Assembly: GCA_932521035.1 (NCBI GenBank)
Contig: OW051493.1
Location: 7,502,001-7,566,000 of the forward strand
Length of the DNA stretch: 64,000 nucleotides
Direction of reading: 5' to 3'
Source: Oscheius dolichura
Lineage: Eukaryota; Nematoda; Chromadorea; Rhabditida; Rhabditidae
Shown here: one piece after another, positions 22,615-34,930 of the stretch
Numbering within the stretch: position 1 is the first letter of the stretch
How the letters are laid out: each line of letters begins with the position of its first letter
Notes under the pieces: model-generated
Databases searched by the model: none
What the model saw: the letters and a program-made list of their open reading frames with translations, nothing else
Told to the model about the DNA's origin: nothing
Position numbers and translations under genes: made by a program

Positions 22615-22953
22615 ATGGACAGCAGACAGGTGGAGGAGCCCCAGAAATCGGGTGGTCCTGGCCCCTTCTGGAAAAATGACAGGAAAAGAAACCAGCACAC
22701 GGCTTGGAATAACAACACCTACATGACCTCGCACAAAGCCCTCATCAACCTCCGTATCCAAGTCCGGGCGAGCGAGGGCGGCTCCCTGACCGTCGTCAGC
22801 ACCGAGGGAATCGGCCGGGCGGTCATGTACGCGGCCATCGATGCGACCCTGACGTGCCTCTTCAAGGGAGTCATGACGCGGCTACTGGACGTGATCATCC
22901 AGTTGAGGAGACAGCGGGTCCACAGTCTCTGCTACCAAATGGCAAAATTCTAA
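22615..22953 (+). CDS. Possible small protein, 112 aa, unknown function
   Basis: The frame from ATG at 22615 (MDSRQVEEPQKSGGPG) to TAA at 22951-22953 has regular G/C-ending codons and a sensible composition. There is a hydrophobic stretch around VVSTEGIGRAVMYAAIDATL and a basic C-terminal half (IIQLRRQRVHSL). An acceptor-like CCTTGG region precedes it, and upstream exons may be missed. It lies divergent to the secreted protein gene at 22283, about 330 bp away. No family recognised. A non-coding open frame cannot be excluded. Confidence 0.4.
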   Translation: MDSRQVEEPQKSGGPGPFWKNDRKRNQHTAWNNNTYMTSHKALINLRIQVRASEGGSLTVVSTEGIGRAVMYAAIDATLTCLFKGVMTRLLDVIIQLRRQRVHSLCYQMAKF

Positions 22954-24231
22954 AGAGAAAAAAAGGCCATAAAAGTTTTGATTTCTCAAAGAATCCAGTC
23001 ACTTTATTCCGCTTCACAAAACAATCCCCACGGCCGCCACTCCCTCCTGCCCTTCCTCCTCTTCACGGATTCTTTCCGTCTCCCAATACTTGCCCCTGAT
23101 CCTATTAGCCATCACACGTCTATATTTACAATGTGACGAGGAGACGAGGAGAGGAGAAGCTATTTGGAAGATGACCGGCCGCTATGCCGGAGGCGGCAAC
23201 CTCCGGGCCGGGTAAACAGGATGAATTGCGAGAAAAAACGCCTTCTTCCGTCGGCTTTTCTCATTTTCTCGGCCAGGGGGTTACGAGCTGATCTCCGTTT
23301 CTTTTTGAGAATTCACATTTTCGAGAGGAGAGAAACTTTTGATTTCTGACCGGGAACACTGATGGCATTCAACTGCCACGTCGTCTTTTCTTTCTTTCTT
23401 TTCCCCGATGTCATATGATTTATCTTTCCCCGAGTCATGCCCGATAAATGCCCGAGAATGATACATTTTCCCGTTTCCTGAAAACAGTTGAAAACACGAA
23501 ATAGACGAAAAGGAGACGCATACATCCTCCTTTTGTTTGTTTCGTTGCAACAACTCGTCGCCGAGAAAGAAGCGCCCTCCTATCCAAATAGGAACGTCTT
23601 ACCAGCCTTATTTCGTGCTTCTTTGCCGCGCCGCGTCGCAACCCCCGGCGGGAAGAACTCTTCGGAGGTCAATTTTTGAGTCTGCTCTTTTTTTCCGCGG
23701 GCGTTGACCTTTTATTCTCGTTCCTCTGCTTCTTTTCCTCCTATTTCAGTTCAAAAAAGCCAATTGGTGGCCTAATTTCTTCCAAAAACGATCCAGCCAT
23801 GGTAATTTTTGGATTCACAAGAGTTTTCCTCTGTCTGGAGCTCCTAGAAACCTTTTTACTGTACGAAATATGGACGAAAGAATCCCAGGTGCCTTCTGGT
23901 CAGCGTGGAGCAATCTCTTCCCTGTTTTTGTGATTTTCTGGGTTACGGTAGAAGCGATTCCCCGGCCAAACCACTGTTCTTTTGATCCTTTCTCCACTTT
24001 CTTCTTAATGTATCAAATGCCTCATAATACCGTAATCCCGGTACGATAGTGTGTCCTGTTCTGCTCTTCCGATGAAAACAAGTCCTGCCGCTTGTTTTCC
24101 CCCTCTCAATTAACACCTTCCTGTTGGCTTTGGGTCAATAGACGGGGTTATCTCAAATGACTACTTCTTCTTCTTCTTCCCCTTCCCAATCCCTTCGTTT
24201 TTCGTCTTCCCCAATAATATACCACTTCAGA
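22954..24231. other. Intergenic stretch upstream of the SNF transporter
   Basis: Open frames on both strands are short and low-complexity. A CTTC run at about 24166-24182 directly precedes the transporter and is the kind of pyrimidine tract seen before trans-splice acceptors. No separate gene is supported. Confidence 0.5.
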
Positions 24232-26779
24232 ATGTTGGTGGAACGCCAAGCTTGGGGTAGTAAGCTTCAATTCCTCCTTACTTGTATTGGTTTTGCTGTT
24301 GGATTGGGTAATTTGTGGAAGTTTCCCGGAGTTGCTTACAAACATGGTGGAGGTGGGTTCACTCTGGCTATTTTGGGATAAAATAAGTTCAGGAGCCTTT
24401 CTCTTACCGTATCTTCTCTGTTCCGTCTTTCTTGGTCTTCCCTGTCTCTACCTGGAGCTGTTTATTGGGCAATATATTCGAACGGGTGCGACGCAAGCCT
24501 TCAGGAGATATAAACCCATATTTCAAGGTAAATCGGCTCCAGAAACTATTGTTTTGTGACCCATTTTACTACGAGAAATGGGACTGGGAAGGGTTCCAAC
24601 GTTTTCTAGAGGCCACTTCTCATTTCCTGGGAATATGACTACAGTAAAACGCTCAAAGAGCTATTTTTAAGGAAATTCCATGGCAGTTCCCATTAGATGA
24701 CAATTTTCGTTTTTCAGGATCGATTAGATCTTTAAAAACTCCTTTTTCCCGAGATGTTGACACTACAATCCGCGTAAAACACCCTTTACCACCCGATGTT
24801 TAGGAATCGGATGGACCAGTACCATCATGGCCGCCATGGTCGGTATCTTTTACAATATGATTGTTGCCATCTGTATACTGTACCTGAAAGATGCCATAAT
24901 CGGTGACAATGCCCATTGGACTGAATGCGGGAACCCCTGGAACACTCCGAGTAAGTTCCCAACCACAGTTAGACAGCCAATGTTCCCTCAGACTGCCGCG
25001 ATATCTCAAACATCGACACCTCCGATAAATCACAAAGTCTCCCAACTGATGAATATTTCAAGTAGCTTTTTTTCTATTTTAATTATAGATTAATTTTATA
25101 GGTATAAAATCTACAACGAGGATCCGAATAACCATTCGATCGCCTATTTCGGGTATCTGAACTGGCAGCTATTGATAGCTCTTGCATCCATGTGGATCCT
25201 GACGTGTATCTGCCTTATTCGGGGGGTCAGCTGGATCGGGTACATCTCCTACGTGACGGCTACAGTACCTTATATCATTATTGGTGGGTCTCAACTGGAA
25301 AATAAACTAGAGAAAGGAGTTTAGGCTGCCTTTTTGTGAACAGTCTCTTCCTGGAGGGCGCGCTCAAGGGAATGCAAGCCTTCCTTCTTCCCCAGTTTTC
25401 TGCCCTAGGATGTTTTGACGTAGGTCTTGAAACGAATAGAATACTGTACGATAGAAACATACAAAGATAAGAAAAGGCGAATTTTCCAGACTTGGGCAGC
25501 CGCGGCCAACCAGCTCTGCCTCTCGTTGTCCATTGGCTATGGAGGAATCTTGGCGCTTTCTTCCTTCAATCCCAGCGACCATAATTGTTTCAAGGTAAGA
25601 TTTAGATAAGATTACGGTAGGTAAATCGTTCCAGGACGCTGCCATCGTTGTCTTCGCCGACGGGTTTATGAGCATCTTCGGCGGGTGCGTGGTCTACGGT
25701 ACCCTGGGATTCATCTCTCATAAAACGGGAATTCCTATTGATAAAATCTCTGATTCAGGTAGGTTATTCGGGTCCTGAAACGATGTATCCTTTCCAGGAT
25801 CCAGCGGTCTCGCTTTTGCTCTCTATCCCTTCGCCTTAACGACCATGCCAGGTGGACGGATCTGGGCTGCCGCCCTGTTCCTGATGTTCTTCCTTCTAGG
25901 AATTAGCAGTCAATTCGGTAATTAGACCTTTAAATTTTAAAAACGGAGAAATGTTTAGGTCTGTCACAGAATGTTGTAACCTCAATTACGGATCAATTCC
26001 CAAATTTGGCCAAGAAATCCTGGCTGGTAGTGATAGCCGTCTGCGGGGCGTCGTTCCTCATTGCGTCTTTAACCTGCTTCCAGGTGAAAACATTAATTTA
26101 CCCCACTGAGTATCAAGCGAACTACTCAGCTAAAACGTCCTTCCCTTTAGCTGTCTAACTGTGGCGATTCAGAACGGCAAAGAGCTGCAAGACATCCTGG
26201 CTCGTCATACTGGGAATACTACCGTATTTATCGTCATTTCCCTGGAAATTTTGGTTGTCATCCATTTCTATGGTTAGTTCATCTTGTCTATCGTAATCCC
26301 TGCCCACTTTAGGCATCCATAACTTTATGTATGACCTGCGCGCCTCCCTGGGCAAGGCCAGCAGCTCCTTCGAGAGATATTTCGGCCATACGGGTTATAT
26401 CTTCGCCATCATGTGGCTCTTCATCTGTCCAGGCATTCTTCTAGTCTTTTCACTTTAATTTAAAGGACTAATCCCCTTTTCTAGTTCCTAGTCGGGTACT
26501 CGTTCGTCTCCTCCATTTGGCCGTCAGAGATGCCGCCATTGGGGCGCCATCTCGTCTATCTGTTCATCGAGTTCATGCCAGCTCTTGCCATTCCTATCTT
26601 CTTTATTTTGAATATCGTTATCTTCTCCAGGTCAATAACGGTGAATCTACTTTGAATTCCAGAGAGAAATAATCTTGTAGGGATGGAAGGAAGCCTTCAA
26701 CGTGCAACCAAATCATCCGTCATATCATCGGGTCCGAAATTCAGGCAAAGTATTTCCTCAAGACGAAACTAAATTGTAA
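24232..26779 (+). CDS. SLC6/SNF-type sodium-dependent amino-acid (neurotransmitter) symporter
   Basis: Fourteen exons: 24232-24352, 24393-24527, 24804-24950, 24977-25061, 25102-25283, 25325-25419, 25490-25594, 25635-25758, 25798-25917, 25959-26083, 26173-26272, 26313-26443, 26485-26640 and 26681-26779. They sum to 1725 nt and 574 aa, normal for SLC6. TM1 carries [13 protein letters not shown]. The glycine where monoamine carriers have aspartate points to an amino-acid or GABA-like substrate. [11 protein letters not shown] and YLELFIGQY follow, then the extracellular cysteine pair around ECGNPWNTP, then [15 protein letters not shown] and a C-terminal GWKEAF. CACTTCAG lies just before the ATG, suggesting trans-splicing; an upstream in-frame ATG at 24157 is less likely. 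The donor after exon 12 (GTCTTT) is weak. I cannot assign a specific snf number. Confidence 0.9.
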
Positions 26780-27331
26780 CGGAATATAAATATAGTATTT
26801 AAGTACAGTAATAAATCACCTAAACAGTTTACTTTCTTATAAAAATATATGTTTTCTGACTCGCAACGTTTTTTGAGCTTGAGTGTAGAGACTTCTCCCG
26901 TCTATGTTGGGCATGCGGGTACTTGTGGGGGAATTACAGTACTGTGGTGGTACTTGCGGGGGGCCCAAAACCCGAGTTATTGTGGCTACCAGGGCCCACA
27001 AAGGGAGTTAGTTACTTCTACGACTAATTCCTCCACACGGTTCGAATGACTAGATGCGTCCACTGTAATTCCCCCACTCGGTTCGAATGACAAGATGCTC
27101 CATAAAAATACAATTTGAGGGACTGTGGTGATAAGATCACTCCATAAAAATACAATATAGTAGAAACAGTTTCCAAGGGATATTCCGGAATTACAAGGGG
27201 AGGAGCGAGCCCACTGCGCAACTTCCAGGGAAATTGGTTTAATTGACGGTATCCCACCCACTGAATAGCATAAAACTGGAAAACTGTGTGGAATATTTGT
27301 TAGAAACGGTCAAGAAATAACTCCTCTACTA
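26780..27331. repeat. Repeat-rich 3' flank with short direct repeats
   Basis: After the transporter AATAAA (about 26810) come several short direct repeats. CGGTTCGAATGAC is at 27039 and 27079, CTCCATAAAAATACAAT at 27099 and 27140, and GGTACTTG with a following G-run at about 26919 and 26949. They read like remnants of nested small elements. Confidence 0.5.
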
Positions 27332-27796
27332 ACAAGGGACCTTTTCAGCTTAGGCTGGACTCGTGAGGGGAGACCTAGTCCATTCGAAAGGCCATCAGAA
27401 ACTGTCCTAGAAACCGTGTGCGGTTTTCCATAAATGACCAGTGTGACGGTGTGGTACGTTTTTTAATTTTGTGTGTTAAATTTGTCAAAACTGGTTTTGC
27501 CGTTGCATACGGCGAATAGCGGGTTAAAAAATGTGAAGCGGTGGCCGATTGGATAGACACTTTTTTTTGCTTTTTTTCAGCCTGGGTTGGAGTCCTCTGG
27601 GAAACAAACGGATTTTTGCGAGTTTTTGTGAAAGGAAATGGAAAAAAAAAACACACAAAATTAAAAAGCGTGCTACACCGTCACACCGGTCATTTACGGA
27701 AATCAGAACACGGTTTCTAGGACAGTTTGTGATGGCCTTTTGAATGGACTAGGTCTCCCCTCATGAGTCCAGCCTAAGCTGAAAAGGTTCCCTTGT
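27332..27796. mobile_element. 465-bp inverted-repeat element (MITE-like)
   Basis: Arms of about 150 bp at 27332-27480 and 27648-27796 are near-perfect reverse complements. The outer ends read ACAAGGGACCTTTTCAGCTT and AAGCTGAAAAGGTTCCCTTG. The roughly 165-bp centre is not symmetrical and encodes nothing convincing. Structure and size fit a miniature inverted-repeat transposable element. A clear target-site duplication was not identified. Confidence 0.75.
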
Positions 27797-28079
27797 AAGA
27801 AAAACCTTGATCAAAATGCGTCAATCTTAACATTTGGGAAAATGGGGATCCAAAAAGTGAAAAATTTGAAGAGAAAATTCCAGAATTTTTCATAAAATTC
27901 GTTCAAAAATTGAAAAAAAATCGCATTTTTTGGATTATTGGAAAAAAAATCAATCGAAATATAGACTCACCCCCTCTAATAGGAACCCCCTCGCCAATGC
28001 AACGACCCCAAAAAAAGTAATCGGAACTGTCAAATTAGCAGGAAATCATAGAATTTTATTTGAGAGCACGGGTTCTTGT

Positions 28080-30559
28080 TTACAACTTGGCCGTAGCTTG
28101 TTGTTTCAGTTGTCTTCTCAACAATTTACCAGTCGGAGTTCGTGGCAGCGCGTCCACGAAGACGATCCCCCCGCGGAGTCGTTTATAAGCGGCTACCTTG
28201 GCTGAAATGAAGGAAATTGCTTTAAATTGAGAAAAAGCAAAGATTACAGTTCACGTGGTCCTGTATTTTTCTTTCGTTTCTTGTCGTACTGACGACAAAA
28301 GCTCGGGGAACCTCGCCAAAGCGTTCGTCTTCCACTCCCACTACGCAGCAGTCCTGTACCTCCGGGAGTTCAAGGATTACGGATTCCAATTCAGCTGGAG
28401 GTACCTGAACAGACCTTTAAATAGTTCAAAATCTCTTCGGGAACCTGTTTTCCGTGTACTTTGATCAATTCTTTCAGTCGATCACAGACAAACGTGAAGC
28501 CATTCTCATCGTAGTAGACAATATCCCCGGTTCGCATGAAGCCGTCCTTGTCGAAGCAGGCCGCAGTCTCCTCCGGCCTTTTCCAGTAGCCCTTCATTAT
28601 TTGGGCTCCCTTTAACCACATTTCTCCCTCTTCTCGCGGCCCACATAGTTTTCCATCTTCTGAGATCACTTTCATTGTAGTTCCCGGCATCAGGAGACCG
28701 ATACTGCCGGTTGGTGCATCGGGAGAGCCACTATGGGAGGCGACGCTCGTCTCTGTCATACCGTAACCTTAATTTTTCTATATATTTAGAGGAATAGGGA
28801 AAAAGATACCTTGAGCAAATTGAACATCGGGCAGTTTTTGCTTCAATTTCTCTACAACACTTTGACTCAGGGGGGCAGAGCCGGTGGCGATCAAGAAGAC
28901 GCAGGAGAGGTCGTATTTATCCAAGAGAGGAGAATTGGCCATTTGGATGACGACAGAGGGGACCAGGTAGAGTTGAAGGATCTGAAGATATTGCTAATCG
29001 AAAGAAAACATCGAGAAGATCGTTTTAAACCAAATTTAAAGGTCTAAAGCCGAAGCAGAGGCGAGTTATGGGTGGTTGTAGGCCGTGATATACCTCCTAT
29101 TTCTTTTTCTTGATCAAAATAACTTACCGAATGCTCTTCCACATGTTGCAGATATCGTTCCAGATTAAATTTAGCCATCATGATCTGGCTGCTTCCATTC
29201 CAACAGCCCCAAAACATGCCGAACAGTCCCATCGCGTGGTACAGCGGTAAGAAGGTGATGATCATCGGCACCGGGACAATGTCGTCAAATCCTCGGGCTT
29301 GATACTCCATCCGGTATTTCCTGAAAACAAAACTGACTGAGTATCATACAATATACGCAGCCTAAAATGGAGAAAATTACTCACGCTTCGTAAATAGACA
29401 ACATGTAGGCGTAATTAGTGTATGTGATCATGACTCCTTTGGGATTTCCGGTAGTTCCACTGGAATACGGTAGAACCATAAGGTCATGGTCCGGATCCAG
29501 GTCGCGTGGTTTACTTTCTTTTAAAGGAGTCGCTTGGAGGATAGAATTGAACCATACAGTACCCTGGACCTTTGACTCCGCTACACAGATGACCGTCTGT
29601 ATAATATTGGTCTATTCAATGGAAAAGGGAAGGAGTACCTCATTGCGTTTGATAACAGCTGAGACAACAGGAAGGCATGCCTGGTCGGTCAGTATGAGAC
29701 CGGCTCCGCTGTCTTCTAGCTGATAAGCCAATTCATCTGAAAAAGAACGGAGAATGGGGGGAGGAGGACGAGGGAACTGACATTGACCGAATTGGGGACT
29801 GGCAGGAGTCACGGTGATGCCGGCAATCCAGGAACCCAAGCAGGCGACGACAAATTGCCAGGAATTGTGGAGGCAGAGGAGGATTATGTCACCCTAAAAA
29901 ATGGAGGTTCATATATTTTATAAAATCGAGGCAAAGGGGAGATTTTGAGCGGATCGTAGATCAGTTGGCTATAGATGGTTTCCACTGGATATTCCACGAT
30001 TAAAAGTTAAATGTATTCGTTCGATACGGGACCCATTGGACATAATAATATCATATTTTACTGTCCTCTTGAATCAGGAAACCAAAAGGTTAAAGGTTTA
30101 CGAGTAAATATCACGAAGAGCCGTGGAAATGCCGTCAGAAACTGACTACAGCCTGTAGCGTTCACCCTTGATCATGGCTTCCTTTTAAACTAACCAAAAA
30201 CGGCTAGGTTGTCCAGAATCAGCGCGAAATTATGTACAAAATGAACCAGGTTTTATCAAAATTCTCCTTCCCTGTCCCCCTGTAAGGCCAAAAAGCAATG
30301 ACCCACCTTTTTGAACCCGTTGGCCTTCAACCATCCAGCGAAAGCGTGGCTGTACTCATAGATCTGCTTGAACGAAGTCTCCTGGCCGTTTTCACTTTGG
30401 ATCTGAATATTTCCTCCATTAAATACGGTAAGTGAAGGATCAACTTACAAAAGCCGGTTTACTTGGGTCTTCCTCGTGGAATTTGAGCATTCGGTTGAGA
30501 ATTGTCTCGTGGAAAGTCTCCGTCGGGGGAGGGAGCGGTACTTTGGAGGTGACAATCAT
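28080..30559 (-). CDS. Acyl-CoA synthetase / 4-coumarate-CoA-ligase-like, probably peroxisomal
   Basis: Ten exons: 30449-30559, 30307-30402, 29782-29893, 29639-29736, 29385-29611, 29128-29320, 28810-28981, 28445-28767, 28248-28404 and 28080-28201, giving 1611 nt and 536 aa. The family activates a carboxylic acid with ATP and joins it to CoA. Visible motifs are the P-loop YSSGTTGNPKG near residue 190, GYGMTE near 337, RTGD near 416, the hinge RLKELIKVHGKQV, and the catalytic lysine in PRTPTGKLLRR near the end. The C-terminal tripeptide AKL fits the peroxisomal PTS1 signal. A TTTCAG precedes the ATG by one base. A 40-nt intron at 28405-28444 has no in-frame stop, so retention would insert about 13 residues. 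The substrate is unknown. Confidence 0.9.
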
Positions 30560-32730
30560 TCTGAAATGGAGAAGTTTAATGTGGAAGAGGCGAACAACAA
30601 TGACTAATAGAGTAAAAGGGCAATAATCAGCCGAGGAGGTAATCACCAGGACATCAGACGCCCTACAAACCATCAAAACACAGCATTCTCGTCATTTCTG
30701 GGCCCTTATTTTGACCTTGGGATAAGATAATATAAGAGGGAAGCTGGGACGGGAAAAGGTAAAAAGGAAGGAGAATGGAACCAGCGATTAGGGGGAAAGC
30801 GTGTTGTTCCCCTATCAATAGGATGGCAGCCGTAACCGGGGCGAACCCTAGACTAGAGCAGAGCAACACGCGGGTTCACCCGCTACAGGTACAATGTACG
30901 GCCGGATGGTTTTATGATCTGACTTTTTAGAGGATGTCGGGAATGGTGGGTACAAAGTCAGGGTAGAAGGGTATTGATTTGGACAAATTAGACAAAGGGG
31001 CAATTATTGGGAATCAGAGATCATCCATTTTCCACAATCACTAGGGGGTGGGCAGGGCCTTTGGAACCAAATTCTTCTCCAGGAAAGAGAGAACAAATTA
31101 GACCCGAAAGAAGGCTAGTTGCTGTTTTATGAATGTTACTTCTGGCTCTTTGATTGGAATGGACTGGAGTGGAGCACACCAACTCAACGGAAGACACCCC
31201 CAAGCACTTCTCCACGCCTAAAATAGAACAGTGTAGTGAAATCAGTACGCTACAGGTACTGGTAAACACAAAGGACGAAATTCAAGCACGAGGTTCACAA
31301 GGACATTTTTGACCCAGTTGTTGATGGTCCTCTATGGTAGCTATGGGAGTTGTGGGTGTCGTTTCAAAAGCGGGATCTTTGGTATGACGCAAGGTTTGAA
31401 TTTAGGCTCCGAGAGAGATTCTCTAGGGATCTTCCCGCCTAGGAAACTGGAGATGGGCTCCGAGGAGCACATCAACAAAGATTTCGGTAGTATTTTTGCC
31501 CCTGCTGGCTGCAATTTGGCCGGGGAAAAGAGGGTTTTCGCGCTTGGTAACATCTCCTTTGCCGAGAAAAAGAGTAGGAAACTCTTCTGAAGCGAACAGC
31601 ATGGGGAGCATCTTGATCCTCCAGCAGATCACTAGCGATGGAAATATCCCAGCCACGGTGTTGAACTGTTTTTCCCATTGGAATCTGGGGGTGTAAAGAA
31701 ACTATCCGGGATGATCGCCCTCTTCTTGAAACTTGGCACGGGTGGGTAACACTGAACCTGAAGGATTCGAACTTCCCTTTTGGCGACGATCCTGGACAGC
31801 TTCCCCTAAACTTCCGTCCCAATGTGCTGGTAAAAAGAAGTCATCCAGAGCTGTGACTTCACCTCCACCCTGAATCTATTTCCCCGAATTCCCGTCCATT
31901 CTTCGGCAGCCGTCGCTTGCCAGCCCGTTGCCACCTTGTGTCCTTATCCAGTTCCCATCCGTCTTTCTGACGAGATCCCGACTGCCGGTGCGTAAGTTTT
32001 TCGAATGGCTATGTGTCCCGCGCGTAGAAGTTTTCCCGTTCCCTATTATTGTCTTTATATCGTAAAACGGAGCCTGTTATCCTATCTCCCCCCTTTCCTT
32101 CCCCTTCTCTCGAACAGATCTTTGCAGCTGTCCATAGACAGGAAGAAGACAATAATAGAGCATAATTCATACTTTTTTGACGACGGAATCGAATAATGAA
32201 ATGGGGAGATCGCCGTCGTCCGGTGGCCATAATGACCATATTTTCCAAGTTTTCCTTGTCTGCGGGTGGTCAGTGCTGTTATGGCCCCCGGCTAACAGGT
32301 TCCATTACCGTGGGGATAACAAAAACGGACAAGCTGCTGATGATGGATTTTATGGCTTTTTGAGACAATGCAACTATAAATAGGCGAGGCAGGAGAACTG
32401 CAAACGGCTTCTCTCTTACATCCTCCAGGCAGATTTTATCTTTAGACCGTCAAAAATCCTCCAAATACCTCATAGTTTCAATTTCCTACCATTGTCTCCT
32501 TTTGAAAAGGGTCTCTACATCCTCAAGACGAGGAAAGGACCTCTTCTTTCCTGTTCCCGCTGCTCTTTTCTAGGAGAGGCGATTAGAATAAGTAGCCACT
32601 AGTCATTCTCATAGGACCTTCTTTCCGTGATCTTTAGTCCCTTGAGAGGTAACTAGGAGCATTCCTCGTATGGTTTAGAACGGGTGTAATGGAAGGTATA
32701 GATGGGCTCAGCTCTCAATAGCCCGATCCC

Positions 32731-32818
32731 CTGCATCCGTAAACCTCCGGCAGGAGGATCATCTTTATTCAAAACTGTTCCTTTGTCTTTCCGAGACTTT
32801 ACGGGTGCGAGGAGGGAT
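32731..32818. repeat. Imperfect hairpin, dispersed CACCCGTA family
   Basis: The left arm GCATCCGTAAACCTCCGGCA starts at about 32733. The right arm CCGAGACTTTACGGGTGC ends at about 32818. The loop is about 48 nt. Confidence 0.5.
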
Positions 32819-33922
32819 TCGATTATCGAGGGCCGAGCCGGTAGATATTCTGATTTCAGCCCCCGCCATACCAGTCAAGTCTAAGAATCTCTTGGTTTCG
32901 TCTCCTACTCTTCCGATCCATTAGCAAAGGCCTCTCAAGGCAAAATAGGCTCTAGCAACATTCAGGTAGACCTTTTGGAGAGCGAAAAGCACCGTCTATC
33001 TGCATATACGAGTTGTTTTCCGGTGTTAGACTGACTTCTGGAGGTTTTCCGCAGCCGTGAGCCATTCTTAGAGTAAAGTTTTATATCAAATGTCAGTAAC
33101 ACTTTTAGTCCAAAACGGGAATGCGCAGATGTACTGTAGAACTCCCCTTGACAATCCCGAACTGGTATCGCTCCATGTCCTGATAACGCCCTGTTTTTGG
33201 TAATCCCCCCTTCTCCCTGAAAGTAAGACCTCGCTCCAGGTGTGTCCATCTTGTTTTTCTCTCTCCATCTAATCTCCTCCCTCAAGTTCCGGCTCCCTGT
33301 CCCAAAAATTTCAGTTTCCCCGGCCACTATCTATCCGCATAATCGCCGTTCCTCCCCCGCCGCGTTCTCTAGTCCGTAAAAACAGTTGATCCCCCCTGGA
33401 ACTGGCACTTGGTCAGTTTCCCCCTTTTTCCTCCACCCCATCCCAATTCTCAACCCATTCTCGAAATGGCACCAAAAATAAAAAAAAACAACTGGAGGGG
33501 AATTCTCTCGAAGGCGGAGCTAAAAACCCGTTCGTTTTCCCGCATAGAAGGCGCTATATCCCCAGTCAGTCTATATCTGGTGGTAGTCAGCCGAGCGCCC
33601 ATTTTGCCATCTACAAAAGCAAACAAACCGTTGCCAAGGTCTTCAAGGTTAGCCACCGATTACCAGCCATCCAAGCATTTCCTCCAATCTGCAGTTAAAT
33701 TCAATTTGAAGGCGCGCGCGCGGTCTAAACTACGGTAGGTAACGATTTCTTTGAAAAATAGCTTTTTACTGCTCTATGGAGCCTTAGTTTCCCATTTAAA
33801 ACCATAATTTCATAACAAAATAGTCCCAGACAGTCAAAAAAATGGTTCATGTGCGTTTTCTCCCTCCCGCCAGCTCCACGTAGAGGTGCCTTTCTTTTCA
33901 CACCTGTGAACCCCCGTTTGAG

Positions 33923-33965
33923 CCAATAGACGTCATTTCACAAACGAGAGGAGACTTTATAAATA
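33923..33965 (+). promoter_or_regulatory. Orphan promoter-like cluster: CCAAT, CRE-like, TATA
   Basis: CCAAT at 33923, GACGTCA at 33929 and TATAAATA at 33958 occur in the order and spacing of a core promoter. The frame beginning at ATG 33988 (87 codons) runs through a hairpin repeat and looks non-conserved, so the transcript, if any, is unknown. Confidence 0.3.
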
Positions 33966-34133
33966 CAGACGTTCCAATTTCCGGCTCATGATCAACGAAC
34001 TAGACCGCATTTATTTTATTCTGCTGCCAAATATTTTGATTTTTGAGGGGATTTCACCTATAAAAATGGAGAACCAGTACAGGGCACCAGTATCCCATCT
34101 TTTTCGCTTCGGGAACAGCCAGCTTCGGATTTT

Positions 34134-34236
34134 CCGCACCCGTACAATCTCGGCAACATCATTTCCTTCTACCAAACGCTTCCACAAGAGAACATACACT
34201 GTTGCAGTGTTCACTGCTGAGATTTTACGGGTGTGG
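34134..34236. repeat. Imperfect hairpin, best-preserved member of the CACCCGTA family
   Basis: The left arm is CCGCACCCGTACAATCTCGG plus CA at 34134-34155. The right arm GCTGAGATTTTACGGGTGTG plus G at 34215-34235 is its reverse complement with about three differences. The loop is about 60 nt. Confidence 0.65.
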
Positions 34237-34930
34237 AGTGCTCGAACCTGATTAGGGTCCCGGGGGCTGGCTCATTTCGCACATTCAAAGGTCCGTGGGT
34301 CCCACAGCGACATTTCCTACATATTATACACCCTTTTTTTCCTTTCAAAGACGTAAAATATTCCCCAGAATAGCGTCTTATCGTCTCCCGGATACGGATA
34401 AATACGAAAAACGTAATCCTAGAGCCATTCCCGCCAGCCTCTCCTTCCTGTTCGGGAGGGTTTTATTGTTTTCGCCTCCCACCGGTCCTTTCCCCAGATG
34501 AAGATCTCTCCTCCTCCTCCCAGATCCTTGTCTCCCCCGTCATTCGACAGGTGTCCCCTCTCCCTTTTCTCCGTCTCCCCCTAAAAAATCTACAAAAAAT
34601 GACTTCTGCTCATTAAACTGGGCCAGGTCGTCTCCCCCTCCAGGCCTGTCCTGATTTCTTCCTTATATGGTCATTGATATCGTCCTGTCCCCTTCCAACT
34701 TGCCCCTTGTCCTTTCATCATATTTTCTGCCACAAAAGACTGCCAGGCCTGTTCCAATAGAGAGAGGCGACTTCCCTCGTCACGGTGGCTTGGCCGGAAG
34801 TTTGAAGGAGGAGAGCCTGTCAGTTCTTTTCTCCTCTCTTTCACAGCAGGGCATCTCTACTTTTTGATCTCTTTACATATTGAGAGTATGGAATAATATG
34901 GAGGATGTTTCAGGTACTTCTCTCGCCACT

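Larger units (their letters stand above)
30560..34930. other. 4.4-kb intergenic stretch with TATA motifs and hairpins
   Basis: No gene is supported. Frames at 31309-31822 on both strands and 32962-33327 lack recognisable domains. Two CACCCGTA-family hairpins lie here. Isolated TATAAATA motifs occur at 32375 and 33958, the latter behind CCAAT and GACGTCA motifs, and may mark unannotated transcripts. Confidence 0.5.

Noticed and set aside
31472-31822. Overlapping open frames on both strands
   Set aside because: Neither has motifs, consistent codon bias or flanking signals.
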